Positions 7,995 through 17,422 are shown, counted from the stretch's first letter. The stretch: DNA of 33,421 nt from Gammaproteobacteria bacterium (GCA_029941485.1 JAPYOZ010000003.1:1-33421); one strand, 5' to 3'. A program made the numbers and translations. Notes: generated from the letters alone by a model not told the origin.

Positions 7995-9293
7995 ATGAAA
8001 ACTTCACTAGAAACATTAGACGGTCTTAAGAGGTCGTTAACCGTTGAACTACCTATTGATACCTTTAAGCAAAAAACAGATAAAGTTTTGAAAAAAATGG
8101 CCCCACAAGTAACCGTTGATGGTTTTAGAAAAGGAAAAGTACCTTTATCCATTTTGCGTAAACAGTTTGGTGCGAATGCGAGCTCGGATGCGGTGAATGA
8201 AATTGTTGGTGAAACATTGATGGATGCACTGGCTGAAGTTAAGTTAACACCCGTTGCACAGCCAATCATTACTAAAATTGATTCAAACGATGACAGTGAT
8301 TTTTCTTACACGGTGGAGTTTGAGATATTCCCTGAAGTTAAAGTGGGCGATTTTTCTAAGTTAAAAATTGATCAAACTGCCGTTAAGATTACCAAGGCCG
8401 ATGAAGACAAAACGCTGGATGGCTTAAAAGAGCAATCAACAGAATACAAGGCAGTGAAGCGAAATTCTAAAGAAGGCGACCGTTTAAGCATCGACTTTAA
8501 AGGTTTGATAGATGGAAAAATCTTTGAAGGTGGCGAAGCAAAAGATTTTAGCATTGTGATAGGTAAGGGCTCTATGATTAAGGGCTTTGAAGAAGGTTTG
8601 ACTGATGTTGCCACCGATAAGACGGTAACACTGGATTTGGTTTTTCCAAAAGAATACCAAGCGCCTCAATTAGCGGGTAAGGCCGTAACTTTTGAGGTAA
8701 CCATTAACGAAGTGGCCTCACCTAAGGTACCAAAGCTAGACGAAAAATTTGCCAAGAAGTTTGGCGAAAAAGACATGGATGCCTTGCAAAAGAGCATGAA
8801 AGAGCAAATGCGAGTTGAGATTGATAATCGTCTTGCTAATCAAAATAAAGACGCTATATTTAATGCCTTATTAGTGGCCAATGAATTTGATGTGCCACAA
8901 GGAAGTATTGATAGTGAAGCTCAAAATCTATTGAATGAAATGCAAGCGCGTATGCAGCAACAAGGCATGGATTCTCAAACTGCTAGCTTGCCGGCTTCCA
9001 CTTTTAATGGCGAAGCTGAGAAACGTGTTAAGTTGGGCTTATTAGTTAATCAGATTGCCAGTGACAATAAATTTGTCGCTAGTAAAGAACAGCTCGATGC
9101 AAAATTAAAAGAAATGTCACAATCTTATGGTGAAAATGCTCAGCAAATGGTAGACTACTACAATGAAGATCCTACTAGATTAACTAGTATTGAGTTATTA
9201 GTGGTAGAAAAAATGGTAGCAGATTTAATTTTAGAAAAGGCTAAAGTAACTTCTAAAAACAAAAAGTTTCAAGAAGTGACACAACAAGGATAA
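7995..9293 (+). CDS. tig: Trigger factor (ribosome-associated chaperone and prolyl isomerase)
   Basis: Trigger factor binds ribosomal protein uL23 at the exit tunnel and shelters nascent chains. The 432-residue length is the family norm. The N-terminal ribosome-docking loop GFRKGKVP is at residues 43-50. An FKBP-type prolyl isomerase domain occupies roughly 155-245 (EGDRLSIDFKGLIDG, IGKGSMIKGFEEGL, VTFEVTINEV). The remaining helical C-terminal arms contain ALLVANEFDVPQG and a NEDPTRL-like YYNEDPTRL segment. The stop codon abuts the clpP ATG with no gap, and the clpP ribosome-binding site lies in the end of tig. This is the conserved tig-clpP-clpX order. Confidence 0.96.
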   Translation: MKTSLETLDGLKRSLTVELPIDTFKQKTDKVLKKMAPQVTVDGFRKGKVPLSILRKQFGANASSDAVNEIVGETLMDALAEVKLTPVAQPIITKIDSNDDSDFSYTVEFEIFPEVKVGDFSKLKIDQTAVKITKADEDKTLDGLKEQSTEYKAVKRNSKEGDRLSIDFKGLIDGKIFEGGEAKDFSIVIGKGSMIKGFEEGLTDVATDKTVTLDLVFPKEYQAPQLAGKAVTFEVTINEVASPKVPKLDEKFAKKFGEKDMDALQKSMKEQMRVEIDNRLANQNKDAIFNALLVANEFDVPQGSIDSEAQNLLNEMQARMQQQGMDSQTASLPASTFNGEAEKRVKLGLLVNQIASDNKFVASKEQLDAKLKEMSQSYGENAQQMVDYYNEDPTRLTSIELLVVEKMVADLILEKAKVTSKNKKFQEVTQQG

Positions 9294-9890
9294 ATGGATA
9301 TTAAAAATCTAAATCAAATACCGATGGTGGTAGAACAATCTGCCCGAGGTGAACGTGCGTACGATATTTATTCTCGCCTTTTAAAGGAGCGCGTTGTTTT
9401 TTTAGTAGGTCCAGTAGAGGACTACATGGCCAACGTGATTGTTGCTCAATTATTATTCCTTGAATCTGAAAATCCTGATAAAGACATTCATTTGTACATC
9501 AATTCTCCAGGTGGCTCGGTTTCAGCGGGTTTGGCAATTTACGACACCATGCAGTTTATCAAACCAGACGTGTCTACACTATGCATTGGTCAAGCGGCCA
9601 GTATGGGTGCTTTGTTGCTTGCTGCAGGCGCTAAAGACAAGCGTTTTGCATTGCCACATGCGAGGTGCATGATTCATCAGCCGTTAGGTGGGTTCTCTGG
9701 TCAGGCGAGTGATATCGATATTCATGCACAAGAGATTTTAAAAGTGAGAGAAAGGCTCAACCTTATTTTAAAAAACCACACGAGTCAAAACCTTAAAACC
9801 ATTCAAAAGGACACCGATAGAGACAACTTTATGTCAGCCGATGAGGCGGCTAAATACGGTTTAATCGATCGAGTACTTGCAAAACGATAA
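9294..9890 (+). CDS. clpP: ATP-dependent Clp protease proteolytic subunit ClpP
   Basis: ClpP is the serine peptidase that forms two stacked heptameric rings and degrades proteins fed in by ClpX or ClpA. The 198 residues include the catalytic triad Ser103 ([14 protein letters not shown]), His128 ([10 protein letters not shown]) and Asp177 (DRDNFMSA). The oxyanion stretch SPGGSVSAG is at 71-79. A short N-terminal propeptide similar to that of E. coli is probable, ahead of [19 protein letters not shown]. The ATG follows the tig stop directly, and AAGGA in the end of tig serves as ribosome-binding site. clpX starts 13 bases downstream. Confidence 0.97.
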   Translation: MDIKNLNQIPMVVEQSARGERAYDIYSRLLKERVVFLVGPVEDYMANVIVAQLLFLESENPDKDIHLYINSPGGSVSAGLAIYDTMQFIKPDVSTLCIGQAASMGALLLAAGAKDKRFALPHARCMIHQPLGGFSGQASDIDIHAQEILKVRERLNLILKNHTSQNLKTIQKDTDRDNFMSADEAAKYGLIDRVLAKR

Positions 9891-9903
9891 GAGGTTGTAA
9901 TCC

Positions 9904-11160
9904 ATGCCAGAAAATACCGAAGACCTTCATTGTTCATTTTGCGGAAAAGCAAAGTCTGAGGTTGATCGCCTCATTGCTGGTCCGGGCGTTTACATTTGCA
10001 ACGAATGCATTGAATCTTGTTACGATTTAATTCAAGAACAAGCTTTAAAAGAAGTTGTCGATGAGCATCAAAACTGGGATTACACTCCTAAAGAATTAAG
10101 AGACTTTTTGGATGAGTACGTGATCGGGCAAGAGCATGCTAAGAAAGTATTATCCGTAGCAGTTTACAACCATTATAAGCGTCTACAAAGTGGCTATATT
10201 TCTAACGAAGTTGAACTGGATAAGTCTAATATTTTAATGATTGGCCCTACTGGCTCTGGCAAGACGTTATTAGCACAAACGTTGGCGCGTATTTTGGACG
10301 TGCCATTTACAGTGGCTGATGCCACTACGTTAACCGAAGCGGGTTATGTGGGTGATGACGTTGAAAACGTTATCAAGAGCTTGTTGTCTCGTTGTGATTT
10401 TGACCCTGAGCGTGCTGAGCGCGGTATTATTTTTATTGACGAAATTGATAAAATTTCTCGTCGTTCCGATTCTCCGTCGATTACCCGTGATGTTTCTGGT
10501 GAAGGTGTGCAACAAGCAATGCTTAAACTAATTGAAGGTACTGTGGCTTCCGTTCCTCCACAAGGTGGACGCAAGCACCCCAATCAAGAAACCATTGACG
10601 TTGACACTTCAAAGATTTTATTTATCTGTGGTGGTGCGTTTGATGGTCTAGATAAAATCATTGGTAAGCGTGTTGAAAAATCTACAGGCATTGGTTTTTC
10701 TGCGGATTTAAAAGATCAAAGCAAGGAAAAGACTTTAACAGATTTATTTGATTTGATTGAGCCAGAAGATTTAATTAAGTTTGGACTTATCCCAGAATTG
10801 GTTGGCCGTTTACCTGTGCAAACATCACTGAGTGAACTGGACGAGAAAGCTTTGGTGCAAATTTTAACCAAGCCAAAAAACTCAGTAATCAAACAGTTCA
10901 AAGAGGTTTTTTTAATGGAAGGGGTAAAGCTTACTTTTAATAAGCCAGCTTTATCAGCCATTGCCAAGTTAGCCATTAAGCGCAAAACAGGCGCTAGAGG
11001 ACTGCGCTCAATTATTGAAGATTTATTGTTAGATACTATGTTTGATTTGCCTTCAATGGAAAGTGTGGCGGAAGTTGTTATTGATAAGGCGGTTGTTGAA
11101 AAGAAAAAAACACCATTAATGCTGCACAAGTCTGAAAAAAAATCTAAAAAAGCCAGTTAA
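9904..11160 (+). CDS. clpX: ATP-dependent Clp protease ATP-binding subunit ClpX
   Basis: ClpX is the hexameric AAA+ unfoldase that selects substrates and threads them into ClpP. At 418 residues it is of normal length. The N-terminal zinc-binding domain has Cys10, Cys13, Cys32 and Cys35. The Walker A loop GPTGSGKT is at 114-121, followed by the GYVGDDVE pore loop, Walker [11 protein letters not shown] and the IGF loop ([11 protein letters not shown]) that docks on ClpP. The C-terminal small domain carries [11 protein letters not shown]. An AGAGG-type ribosome-binding site lies upstream. The next gene, hflX, follows after 5 bases, so the group is almost certainly one operon. Confidence 0.97.
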   Translation: MPENTEDLHCSFCGKAKSEVDRLIAGPGVYICNECIESCYDLIQEQALKEVVDEHQNWDYTPKELRDFLDEYVIGQEHAKKVLSVAVYNHYKRLQSGYISNEVELDKSNILMIGPTGSGKTLLAQTLARILDVPFTVADATTLTEAGYVGDDVENVIKSLLSRCDFDPERAERGIIFIDEIDKISRRSDSPSITRDVSGEGVQQAMLKLIEGTVASVPPQGGRKHPNQETIDVDTSKILFICGGAFDGLDKIIGKRVEKSTGIGFSADLKDQSKEKTLTDLFDLIEPEDLIKFGLIPELVGRLPVQTSLSELDEKALVQILTKPKNSVIKQFKEVFLMEGVKLTFNKPALSAIAKLAIKRKTGARGLRSIIEDLLLDTMFDLPSMESVAEVVIDKAVVEKKKTPLMLHKSEKKSKKAS

Positions 11161-11165
11161 TCCTA

Positions 11166-12482
11166 TTGGAACTATTTGATCGTCAAAAAGATTGGGTTGG
11201 TCAGGGTGAGAGAACGCTACTGGTTTATGTCGAACTTCCTGGCAATAGACACATACACAACGGTTTAGAAGAATTTATAGAGCTGGCTAACTCTTCAGGA
11301 TTGGAGATTATTCAAGCGCTTAAGGTAAATCGAAATATTGCCACTGCTCAGTATTTTATTGGCTCTGGTAAGGTTGAAGAAATAGCCGAACTGGCTAAAG
11401 AAAACGAAATTGAATTGGTGATTTTTGCCCCAGAACTGTCTCCCTCACAAGAAAGAAATTTAGAAAAAAAACTCAACTGCCAAGTGATGGATCGAACGGG
11501 ACTGATCTTGGATATTTTTGCTTTAAGAGCGCAATCATTTGAAGGTAAATTACAAGTTGAATTGGCTCAGCTTCGACATCTATCGACTCGATTAGTGAGA
11601 GGTTGGACCCACCTAGAAAGGCAAAAAGGTGGCATCGGTTTAAGAGGGCCAGGTGAAACACAATTAGAAACCGATAAGCGCTTAATTGCACTTCGCATTA
11701 AAAACATTAGCAAACGTTTAGAAAAAGTACACAAGCAACGTGATCTAGGCAGGAAATCACGTGTTAAAAATGAGCTCCCTATGATTGCTTTGGCAGGCTA
11801 TACCAATGCAGGAAAGTCCACTTTATTCAATGCGCTGACCAAAGCAGAAGTATTCGCAGACGACCGACTCTTTGCTACGTTAGATTCTACCATTAGGAGG
11901 GTAATCTTACCCGCTTCTGGCGAAGCCGTTATTGCCGATACCGTGGGTTTTATTCAAGATCTTCCTCACGATCTTGTTGCTGCGTTTAAATCCACATTAG
12001 AAGAAACTCGGCGTGCCAACGTAATACTTCATGTGGTTGATGCTTCCGATGAGTATCATCATGAAAAAATTGATCAGGTGGAAGACATTATTAATGAGAT
12101 TGACGCAGATGAAATACCCAGTCTCTTGGTAATGAATAAAATTGATCGTTTGGAAAACTTTAAACCAAGAATTGATAGGGACAAGGACGGAAGAATTTAT
12201 CGTGTTTGGGTTTCGGCTCAAACGTTTGATGGGATTGATCTTTTATATCAAACATTGGCTGAACAGCTTAGTGGTATGATGACACGTGCAAGAATACAGC
12301 TTGATGTGAAGGCGGCCTACATTCGTAGTGAAATTTACAATATTGGCTATATACACAATGAAAAGATGGATGATTTTGGGCAGTGGGTACTTGAAATTAA
12401 CGTTACCAACCACTATCTATCTAAGTTATTACAAAAGCAAGGCGTAAAGCTATTATGGGAACAGAAGTCACAACAGAAGTAA
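11166..12482 (+). CDS. hflX: GTPase HflX
   Basis: HflX is a ribosome-binding GTPase that splits stalled or hibernating 70S ribosomes after stress. The 438-residue protein has the N-terminal HflX domain with the YFIGSGKVEEI stretch, a coiled-coil linker with GPGETQLETD at 161-170, and a G domain with GYTNAGKST at 211-219, DTVGFI at 258-263 and NKID. The start is TTG at 11166 (reading MELFDRQ), which aligns with the usual MxLFxR beginning of the family; no in-frame ATG suits better and no clear Shine-Dalgarno site is seen. Its end overlaps lon by 28 bases. hflX normally sits by hfq, so this placement between clpX and lon is unusual and suggests co-regulation with the proteases. Confidence 0.93.
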   Translation: MELFDRQKDWVGQGERTLLVYVELPGNRHIHNGLEEFIELANSSGLEIIQALKVNRNIATAQYFIGSGKVEEIAELAKENEIELVIFAPELSPSQERNLEKKLNCQVMDRTGLILDIFALRAQSFEGKLQVELAQLRHLSTRLVRGWTHLERQKGGIGLRGPGETQLETDKRLIALRIKNISKRLEKVHKQRDLGRKSRVKNELPMIALAGYTNAGKSTLFNALTKAEVFADDRLFATLDSTIRRVILPASGEAVIADTVGFIQDLPHDLVAAFKSTLEETRRANVILHVVDASDEYHHEKIDQVEDIINEIDADEIPSLLVMNKIDRLENFKPRIDRDKDGRIYRVWVSAQTFDGIDLLYQTLAEQLSGMMTRARIQLDVKAAYIRSEIYNIGYIHNEKMDDFGQWVLEINVTNHYLSKLLQKQGVKLLWEQKSQQK

Positions 12483-14794
12483 TCGATTTAAGCAAGGAGC
12501 GGGTTCCATTATTGCCACTTAGAGACGTGGTTGTTTTTCCGCACACAGTGATGCCGCTTTTTGTTGGCAGAAAAACCTCTGTGAATGCAATTACACAGGC
12601 CATGGGCACTAATAAATACATTTTTTTAGTGACTCAAAAAGACGAAAAAATTGAAAACCCAACTAATGACGAGTTGTACAGAGTGGGCACACTGGCCACT
12701 ATTTTACAAATGCTGAAACTACCTGATGGAACTATTAAAGTTCTTGTGGAGGGAGTTAAACGTGCAAAGGTTGAAGAGTTTTTTGATTCTGACGATGGTT
12801 TTAGCGAAGTCTTAGTGAATGATTTTATGCTTGAATCTAGTGAAGACACTGAGATTAAAGCCATGATGCGCCTTGCACTTGAAAGTTTTGAGACTTACAT
12901 TAAACTGAATAAAAAGATACCTGAAGAAGTTGTTAAAGCTTTGCAGGAAATCAGCGATGTGGAGCGTTTTAGTGATGTCATTATTGCTAATTTAAATCTT
13001 AAGATCCATGAAAAACAATCCTTATTAGAGGGCGACAGAGCTAAGGATCGATTGGATAAAATACTGTTGGTTATTCAGGGCGAAATCGATATCTTAAGTG
13101 CTGAAAGGAAGATCCAATCTCGAGTACGCAAGCAAATGGAATCCAATCAAAGGGATTACTATTTAAACGAACAGATGAAATCCATTCAAAAGGAATTGGG
13201 CCAGGCTGAAGATGAAAATGAAATTGAAGACCTTCAATCAAGCATCAATAAAGCGAAAATGCCTAAATTGGTTAAAACTAAAGCACAAAGCGAATTGAAG
13301 AAGCTTTCACGCATGTCGTCGCAGTCTTCTGATGCGTCTATCATTCGCACGTACATTGAAAATTTATGCGATGTGCCGTGGAAGAAAAAAACCATTATTA
13401 ACAAAGACCTTAAGAAAGCACAAAAGATTTTAGATGGTGATCATTATGGTTTAAATAAAGTCAAGGAGCGAATTTTAGAGCACTTAGCTGTACAAACCCG
13501 TGTGACACACAATAAAGCCAATATTTTGTGCCTTGTTGGCCCTCCTGGTGTGGGTAAAACTTCCTTGGGTGAGTCGATTGCCAAAGCGGTTAATCGCAAA
13601 TACGTGCGTATGGCGTTAGGTGGTGTGCGTGATGAGGCTGAAATTCGTGGCCATAGACGTACTTACATTGGCGCAATGCCAGGCTCTATCGTGCAAAAAA
13701 TGCAAAAAGTGAAGGTTAAAAATCCACTGTTTTTACTTGATGAAATTGAAAAAATGGCTTCTGATTACCGAGGCGACCCATCTTCAGCTATGCTAGAAGT
13801 GCTAGATCCTGAGCAAAACCACACGTTTAATGATCACTATTTAGAGGTTGATTACGATCTTTCTCAAGTGATGTTTGTGGCTACGGCTAATTCATTAGAT
13901 TTGCCACAACCGTTGTTAGATCGCATGGAAATTATCGAATTGTCAGGCTACACTGAGGATGAGAAAGTACAAATTGCCAAGCGTCATTTAGTGGCAAAGG
14001 CGATGGAAAACAACGGCATTAAATCAAGCGAGATTGATTTTAAAGATTCAGCGATTTTAGACATTATCCGTTACTATACCCGCGAGGCAGGTGTGCGTAG
14101 TTTGAGCCGTACCATTAGTACAATTTGTCGTAAGGTAGTGAAAGAAGTTGTGCTTAAAAAACGCAAAAGTAGAGCGATTATCAATGTTAAAAGTTTAGCA
14201 AAATATTTAGGGGTTAAAAAATTCCGCTATGGTTTGGCAGAAGAGCACAATCAAGTGGGTGAAGTCACAGGCCTGGCATGGACATCGGTTGGCGGTGATT
14301 TATTAACCATTGAAGCCACTGCTTACAAAGGCAAAGGCAAGCTGAAATACACAGGCCAATTAGGCGATGTGATGAAAGAGTCTATCCAGGCGGCCATGAG
14401 TGTTGTGCGTACGCGTGCCAAAGAGCTAAATATTGATAGCGACTTCCAAAACAAGCTGGATATTCATATTCACGTACCCGATGGCTCTACCCCGAAAGAC
14501 GGGCCAAGTGCAGGCGCGGCAATGTGCACGTCTTTAGTGTCAGTATTAACAGGACGTAAAGTCAAAGCTGATGTGGCCATGACTGGTGAAATTACCCTGC
14601 GTGGTGAAATTACACCGATTGGTGGCCTTAAAGAGAAAATGCTGGCTGCACTTCGCGGCGGTATTAAAACCGTGATTATTCCTGATGATAATGAGCGTGA
14701 ACTTTCTGAAGTTCCTGACAAAATTAAAGGTGAGCTAAACGTGATTAAAGTTAAGTGGATTGACGAGGTGCTGGATATTGCTTTAGAAAAATAA
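12455..14794 (+). CDS. lon: ATP-dependent protease Lon
   Basis: Lon is a cytosolic hexameric AAA+ serine protease that removes misfolded and regulatory proteins. The 779-residue length matches LonA. The N-terminal LON domain begins with LPLRDVVVFPHTVMPLFVGR, followed by a coiled coil rich in Lys and Glu around residues 190-270. The ATPase domain has Walker A GPPGVGKT and Walker B PLFLLDEIEKM. The protease domain carries the catalytic dyad Ser685 (DGPSAGAAM) and Lys728 (GGLKEKML), 43 residues apart as in E. coli. The ATG lies inside the end of hflX (28-base overlap), a sign of translational coupling. The block ends with a terminator immediately downstream. Confidence 0.97.
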   Translation: MGTEVTTEVIDLSKERVPLLPLRDVVVFPHTVMPLFVGRKTSVNAITQAMGTNKYIFLVTQKDEKIENPTNDELYRVGTLATILQMLKLPDGTIKVLVEGVKRAKVEEFFDSDDGFSEVLVNDFMLESSEDTEIKAMMRLALESFETYIKLNKKIPEEVVKALQEISDVERFSDVIIANLNLKIHEKQSLLEGDRAKDRLDKILLVIQGEIDILSAERKIQSRVRKQMESNQRDYYLNEQMKSIQKELGQAEDENEIEDLQSSINKAKMPKLVKTKAQSELKKLSRMSSQSSDASIIRTYIENLCDVPWKKKTIINKDLKKAQKILDGDHYGLNKVKERILEHLAVQTRVTHNKANILCLVGPPGVGKTSLGESIAKAVNRKYVRMALGGVRDEAEIRGHRRTYIGAMPGSIVQKMQKVKVKNPLFLLDEIEKMASDYRGDPSSAMLEVLDPEQNHTFNDHYLEVDYDLSQVMFVATANSLDLPQPLLDRMEIIELSGYTEDEKVQIAKRHLVAKAMENNGIKSSEIDFKDSAILDIIRYYTREAGVRSLSRTISTICRKVVKEVVLKKRKSRAIINVKSLAKYLGVKKFRYGLAEEHNQVGEVTGLAWTSVGGDLLTIEATAYKGKGKLKYTGQLGDVMKESIQAAMSVVRTRAKELNIDSDFQNKLDIHIHVPDGSTPKDGPSAGAAMCTSLVSVLTGRKVKADVAMTGEITLRGEITPIGGLKEKMLAALRGGIKTVIIPDDNERELSEVPDKIKGELNVIKVKWIDEVLDIALEK

Positions 14795-14803
14795 TTAGTT
14801 AAT

Positions 14804-14833
14804 AAAAAAAGGTGCTTAAAGCGCCTTTTTTTT
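14804..14833 (+). terminator. Rho-independent terminator after lon
   Basis: An A-run (14804-14810), a GC-rich stem GGTGC/GCGCC with one G-U pair and a TTAAA loop, then eight T residues. Because the flanking runs are A then T, it can also act on transcripts from the leftward dsrE-like gene ending at 14848. Confidence 0.85.
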
Positions 14834-14847
14834 GAAGAAAAATCGAT

Positions 14848-15272
14848 CTAAGGTCGAATGTAAGAATAGCCCTGTTGCTGTAGTTCGCCAATATGAACCA
14901 CACCAGAAGGTGTGATGTCTACACCATCTGTTAGTGTTGGAAGATGGCCATTCTTCTTCTTATCTTCTTCTTAAAGCCATTCATAGTATTTTGACAAGCA
15001 CTAAAAGTAATGTCATTCATCGCCATCTTTTCGACACGACTAGAGTTTTTATTGCCAGTGGTTAAAATGCCTAAGCCTGGGCCGTAAGCCACAATTTCCA
15101 CATCAACTTTATCAGCACCGTAGTATTTTTGTAAATTGGCCGCATTATTTAGAACGATTTTTTGAATTCTGGCGTCATTTGTGCTGATTTTAATAACGTA
15201 TTGTGGATTAGCGGCTTGCACGTTTAGTGTGAGTAATGCGAACGTCGCAATACTAAGTAGTATTTTTTTCAT
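14848..15272 (-). pseudogene. Periplasmic DsrE/DsrF-like protein, frameshifted near the C-terminus
   Basis: The intact first 100 codons encode a Sec signal peptide (MKKILLSIATFALLTLNVQA, cleavage after residue 20) and a small DsrE-type domain with VEIVAYGPGLGIL and a conserved cysteine, Cys93, in FSACQNTMNGF. Directly read, the frame then turns into a basic tail (KKKIRRRMAIFQH) and stops at 14931. In another frame the sequence continues with LPTLTDGVDITPSGVVHIGE and ends LQQQGYSYIRP at 14848, which is the C-terminal pattern expected of this family. Adding one base near 14972 (AAG to AAAG on the coding strand) would restore a 141-residue protein. The lesion lies beside an AAGAAGAAG repeat. It may be a real decay event, a strain polymorphism or an assembly error. 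The function of secreted DsrE-like proteins is uncertain; a role in periplasmic sulfur handling is inference. Confidence 0.75.
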
Positions 15273-15312
15273 GGTATTCCCCCGTAAATTTAAAAGCGAC
15301 TTTATAACAAAG

Positions 15313-16623
15313 TCACGATAATTCTACACTTATTTTTTTTAGTTTGGCGTAGTAAAAACCATCAAACTCATGGGTGGGTAGTTGCTGTCTGCCAACAACT
15401 GTTTTAATCCCCCAGTCTAGGTCGATCTTAATTTCACTGACATCATCATGACTGTAAAGAAAGTTAGCCATTTGATCTTCATTCTCGGCTTTTAAAATTG
15501 AACAGGTGGCATATAAAAGCACACCACCTGGCTTTAGCATCTGCCATAAGTTATCAAGAATGGATTTTTGTAATGCCACCAAAGCAGTGATGTCTTTAGG
15601 CTTTCTTAGGAGTTTAATATCAGGATGGCGACGAATAACACCAGTGGCTGAACATGGCGCATCGAGCAGAATTTTATCAAATAATTTACCACCCTTTATG
15701 CCCCCTTGCAGGGTGAACCAATCTTGCACTTGGGCGTTGCCTTGTGATAAAACAATATTTTTAATGTTAAATCGATTAATATTTTCTGCTACACGTTGAA
15801 GTCTCTCTTCATCGCTGTCTAGTGCGACAATAGTTGATTGTGGCTCTAGTTCACTGAGGTGTGTGGCTTTGCCACCAGGTGCAGAGCAGGCGTCTAAAAT
15901 CAACTCGTTGGCTTGTGGATCAAGTAAGTTGGCGGCTAGTTGGGCCGAGCAATCTTGTACGTAGCAAGCGCCTTGTTCAAAACTAGGCAATTTAAATACG
16001 GATACTGCCTCTTCTAGTACCAATGCTTGTGGTGCAATGTCTACTTGGTAAGAGTCAATACCCAATATTGATAATTCTGCTTGATAGTCTTCAAGGTTGT
16101 AATCTGGATGAACACGAATGCTCATGGGTGCTTGAATATTGTTGTTAGCAAATATTTGTTCAAAATAATCAGGGTAATTATTTTTAATTTTTTTAACCAA
16201 CCAACTTGGGTGTGAATAATGAGTTTGTTTTTGTAGGGAGTCTTTTTGCCGATCTACCTCTCTTAAGATGGCGTTTACCAAGCCTTTAGCCCAAACTTTG
16301 TTTAAATCATTTACCACATTAACGGTTTCAAAAATTGCTGCGTGAGTTGCAACATTTGAGTATAAAAGTTGATAAGTACCTAAGAGTAGTAGGCATTGAA
16401 CATCAAGATTGTCTTTTTCTACTGGGTGTTTTAAAAGCTTTGAAACAATATCATTGAGTTGGTGATAAAACCGAATAGTACCAAATACTAAAGACTTAAT
16501 GAGCGATAAGTCTTGATGATCTTGTGGAAATTGAAAGGCTGATAGGGATTGCTTGTTTAATACTACTGAGCAAATTGCCTCTAAGGCAATTGCTCGCGTA
16601 TTGGTACTATTGATATTTTGCAA
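15313..16623 (-). CDS. rsmB: 16S rRNA (cytosine-967-C5)-methyltransferase RsmB
   Basis: RsmB (Sun/Fmu) methylates C967 of 16S rRNA using S-adenosylmethionine. The 436 residues include an N-terminal NusB-like RNA-binding domain (about 1-140, with LVFGTIRFYHQL) and a C-terminal Rossmann methyltransferase. Visible motifs are the SAM-binding DACSAPGGKATHLSE, the DAPCSATGVIRRHPDI motif IV and the YATCSILKAENEDQ motif VI, giving the two expected active-site cysteines. The start at 16623 lies within the end of dsbC (17-base overlap), so dsbC and rsmB are coupled. The dsrE-like gene follows after a 40-base gap. In E. coli the usual partners are fmt and def; these are absent here. Confidence 0.95.
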   Translation of the reverse strand: MQNINSTNTRAIALEAICSVVLNKQSLSAFQFPQDHQDLSLIKSLVFGTIRFYHQLNDIVSKLLKHPVEKDNLDVQCLLLLGTYQLLYSNVATHAAIFETVNVVNDLNKVWAKGLVNAILREVDRQKDSLQKQTHYSHPSWLVKKIKNNYPDYFEQIFANNNIQAPMSIRVHPDYNLEDYQAELSILGIDSYQVDIAPQALVLEEAVSVFKLPSFEQGACYVQDCSAQLAANLLDPQANELILDACSAPGGKATHLSELEPQSTIVALDSDEERLQRVAENINRFNIKNIVLSQGNAQVQDWFTLQGGIKGGKLFDKILLDAPCSATGVIRRHPDIKLLRKPKDITALVALQKSILDNLWQMLKPGGVLLYATCSILKAENEDQMANFLYSHDDVSEIKIDLDWGIKTVVGRQQLPTHEFDGFYYAKLKKISVELS

Positions 16624-17329
16624 GTGAGCGTTTTAGTTCTTTTAATAACTCTTTTGGCTTAACATAACCAGGGATGTGGTCACCATTTTCAAAGAAGATA
16701 AATGGCGTGCCTGTGACGTTGAGTTTTTTTGCCAGCACTAAGTGATCAATGACTGGGTTTTCGCATTTATTGAGTGGATTATCTTTTTGTATCATACCTC
16801 TGTCCATTGCTTGTTTTTGATCGTCGGCACACCAGATAGCAACGGAGCGGTAGTAGGATTTAGTGTTTACACCCGAGCGTGGAAAAGCTAAATACTTCAT
16901 GGTAATGCCTGATTTATTGAGTGCGACAATGTCTTTGTGTAATTGACGGCAGAAAGGGCAATCCACATCAGTGAACACGTTGATGATGTATTTCTCATCA
17001 TCGGCTTTGTAGATAACTTTTTCATTGTCAGTTGTTGTGGCAAGTATTTCTTTGGCTAAACTCGATACTCTAGATTGAGTAAGGTTTTTGCGTGTTTTTA
17101 AATCAATCACTTCACCTTGAGACAAATAACGACCATCTTCCGAGATGTAGATAACGTCTAATCTTGGCTCTCTTAGAATAACCTCGTACAAGCCTAAAAA
17201 TGGTGTGGGGCTAATGTCTTCTTTAGTAACATTAGGAAAGTAAGCGTTAAGACCTTTGACAATGTCATTTGTATCGGCTAAAACATTGTTTGAAAAAATG
17301 GTTAATAAAATAAATAATGACTTTAACAT
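16607..17329 (-). CDS. dsbC: Periplasmic thiol:disulfide interchange protein DsbC
   Basis: DsbC reshuffles wrong disulfide bonds in secreted proteins. The 240-residue precursor begins with a signal peptide (MLKSLFILLTIFSNNVLA, cleavage near residue 18). The N-terminal dimerisation domain runs to about residue 80, with the GLYEVILREP and YISEDGRYLSQG segments of DsbC. The thioredoxin domain holds the redox pair CPFC at 124-127, the second disulfide pair Cys167/Cys189 and the cis-proline loop TGTPF (Pro209). The active site is CPFC where E. coli has CGYC. The central Pro-Phe is a less common pair and may shift the redox potential; this is inference. The reducing partner DsbD is not in the window. 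Overlap with rsmB is 17 bases. Confidence 0.92.
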   Translation of the reverse strand: MLKSLFILLTIFSNNVLADTNDIVKGLNAYFPNVTKEDISPTPFLGLYEVILREPRLDVIYISEDGRYLSQGEVIDLKTRKNLTQSRVSSLAKEILATTTDNEKVIYKADDEKYIINVFTDVDCPFCRQLHKDIVALNKSGITMKYLAFPRSGVNTKSYYRSVAIWCADDQKQAMDRGMIQKDNPLNKCENPVIDHLVLAKKLNVTGTPFIFFENGDHIPGYVKPKELLKELKRSLAKYQ

Positions 17330-17422
17330 GGCAAGAAATCTATTGATAAAAATGAATAAATTTTACCTACTTAGGTACAATTGCGCCATTGTATTTATTA
17401 AAACATTTATATAGAAGTTATT

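Noticed and set aside
7946-8269. Leftward open frame over the start of tig
   Set aside because: It mirrors tig codons, has no recognisable domain and would overlap the tig promoter and start; treated as a shadow.
10716-11129. Long leftward open frame antisense to clpX
   Set aside because: It lies wholly inside the well-conserved clpX coding region, its translation has low-complexity Ser/Leu composition, and no ribosome-binding site or family resemblance is seen.
14951-14975. AAGAAG repeat as a CRISPR or microsatellite array
   Set aside because: It is only two short imperfect AAG runs inside a coding gene, with no spacer structure. No CRISPR-like repeat was seen anywhere in the window.
14960-14980. 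Programmed -1 ribosomal frameshift in the dsrE-like gene
   Set aside because: The GGC TTT AAG context is not a proper slippery heptamer: a -1 slip at TTT AAG would place TAA in the A site. A simple missing base is more economical.
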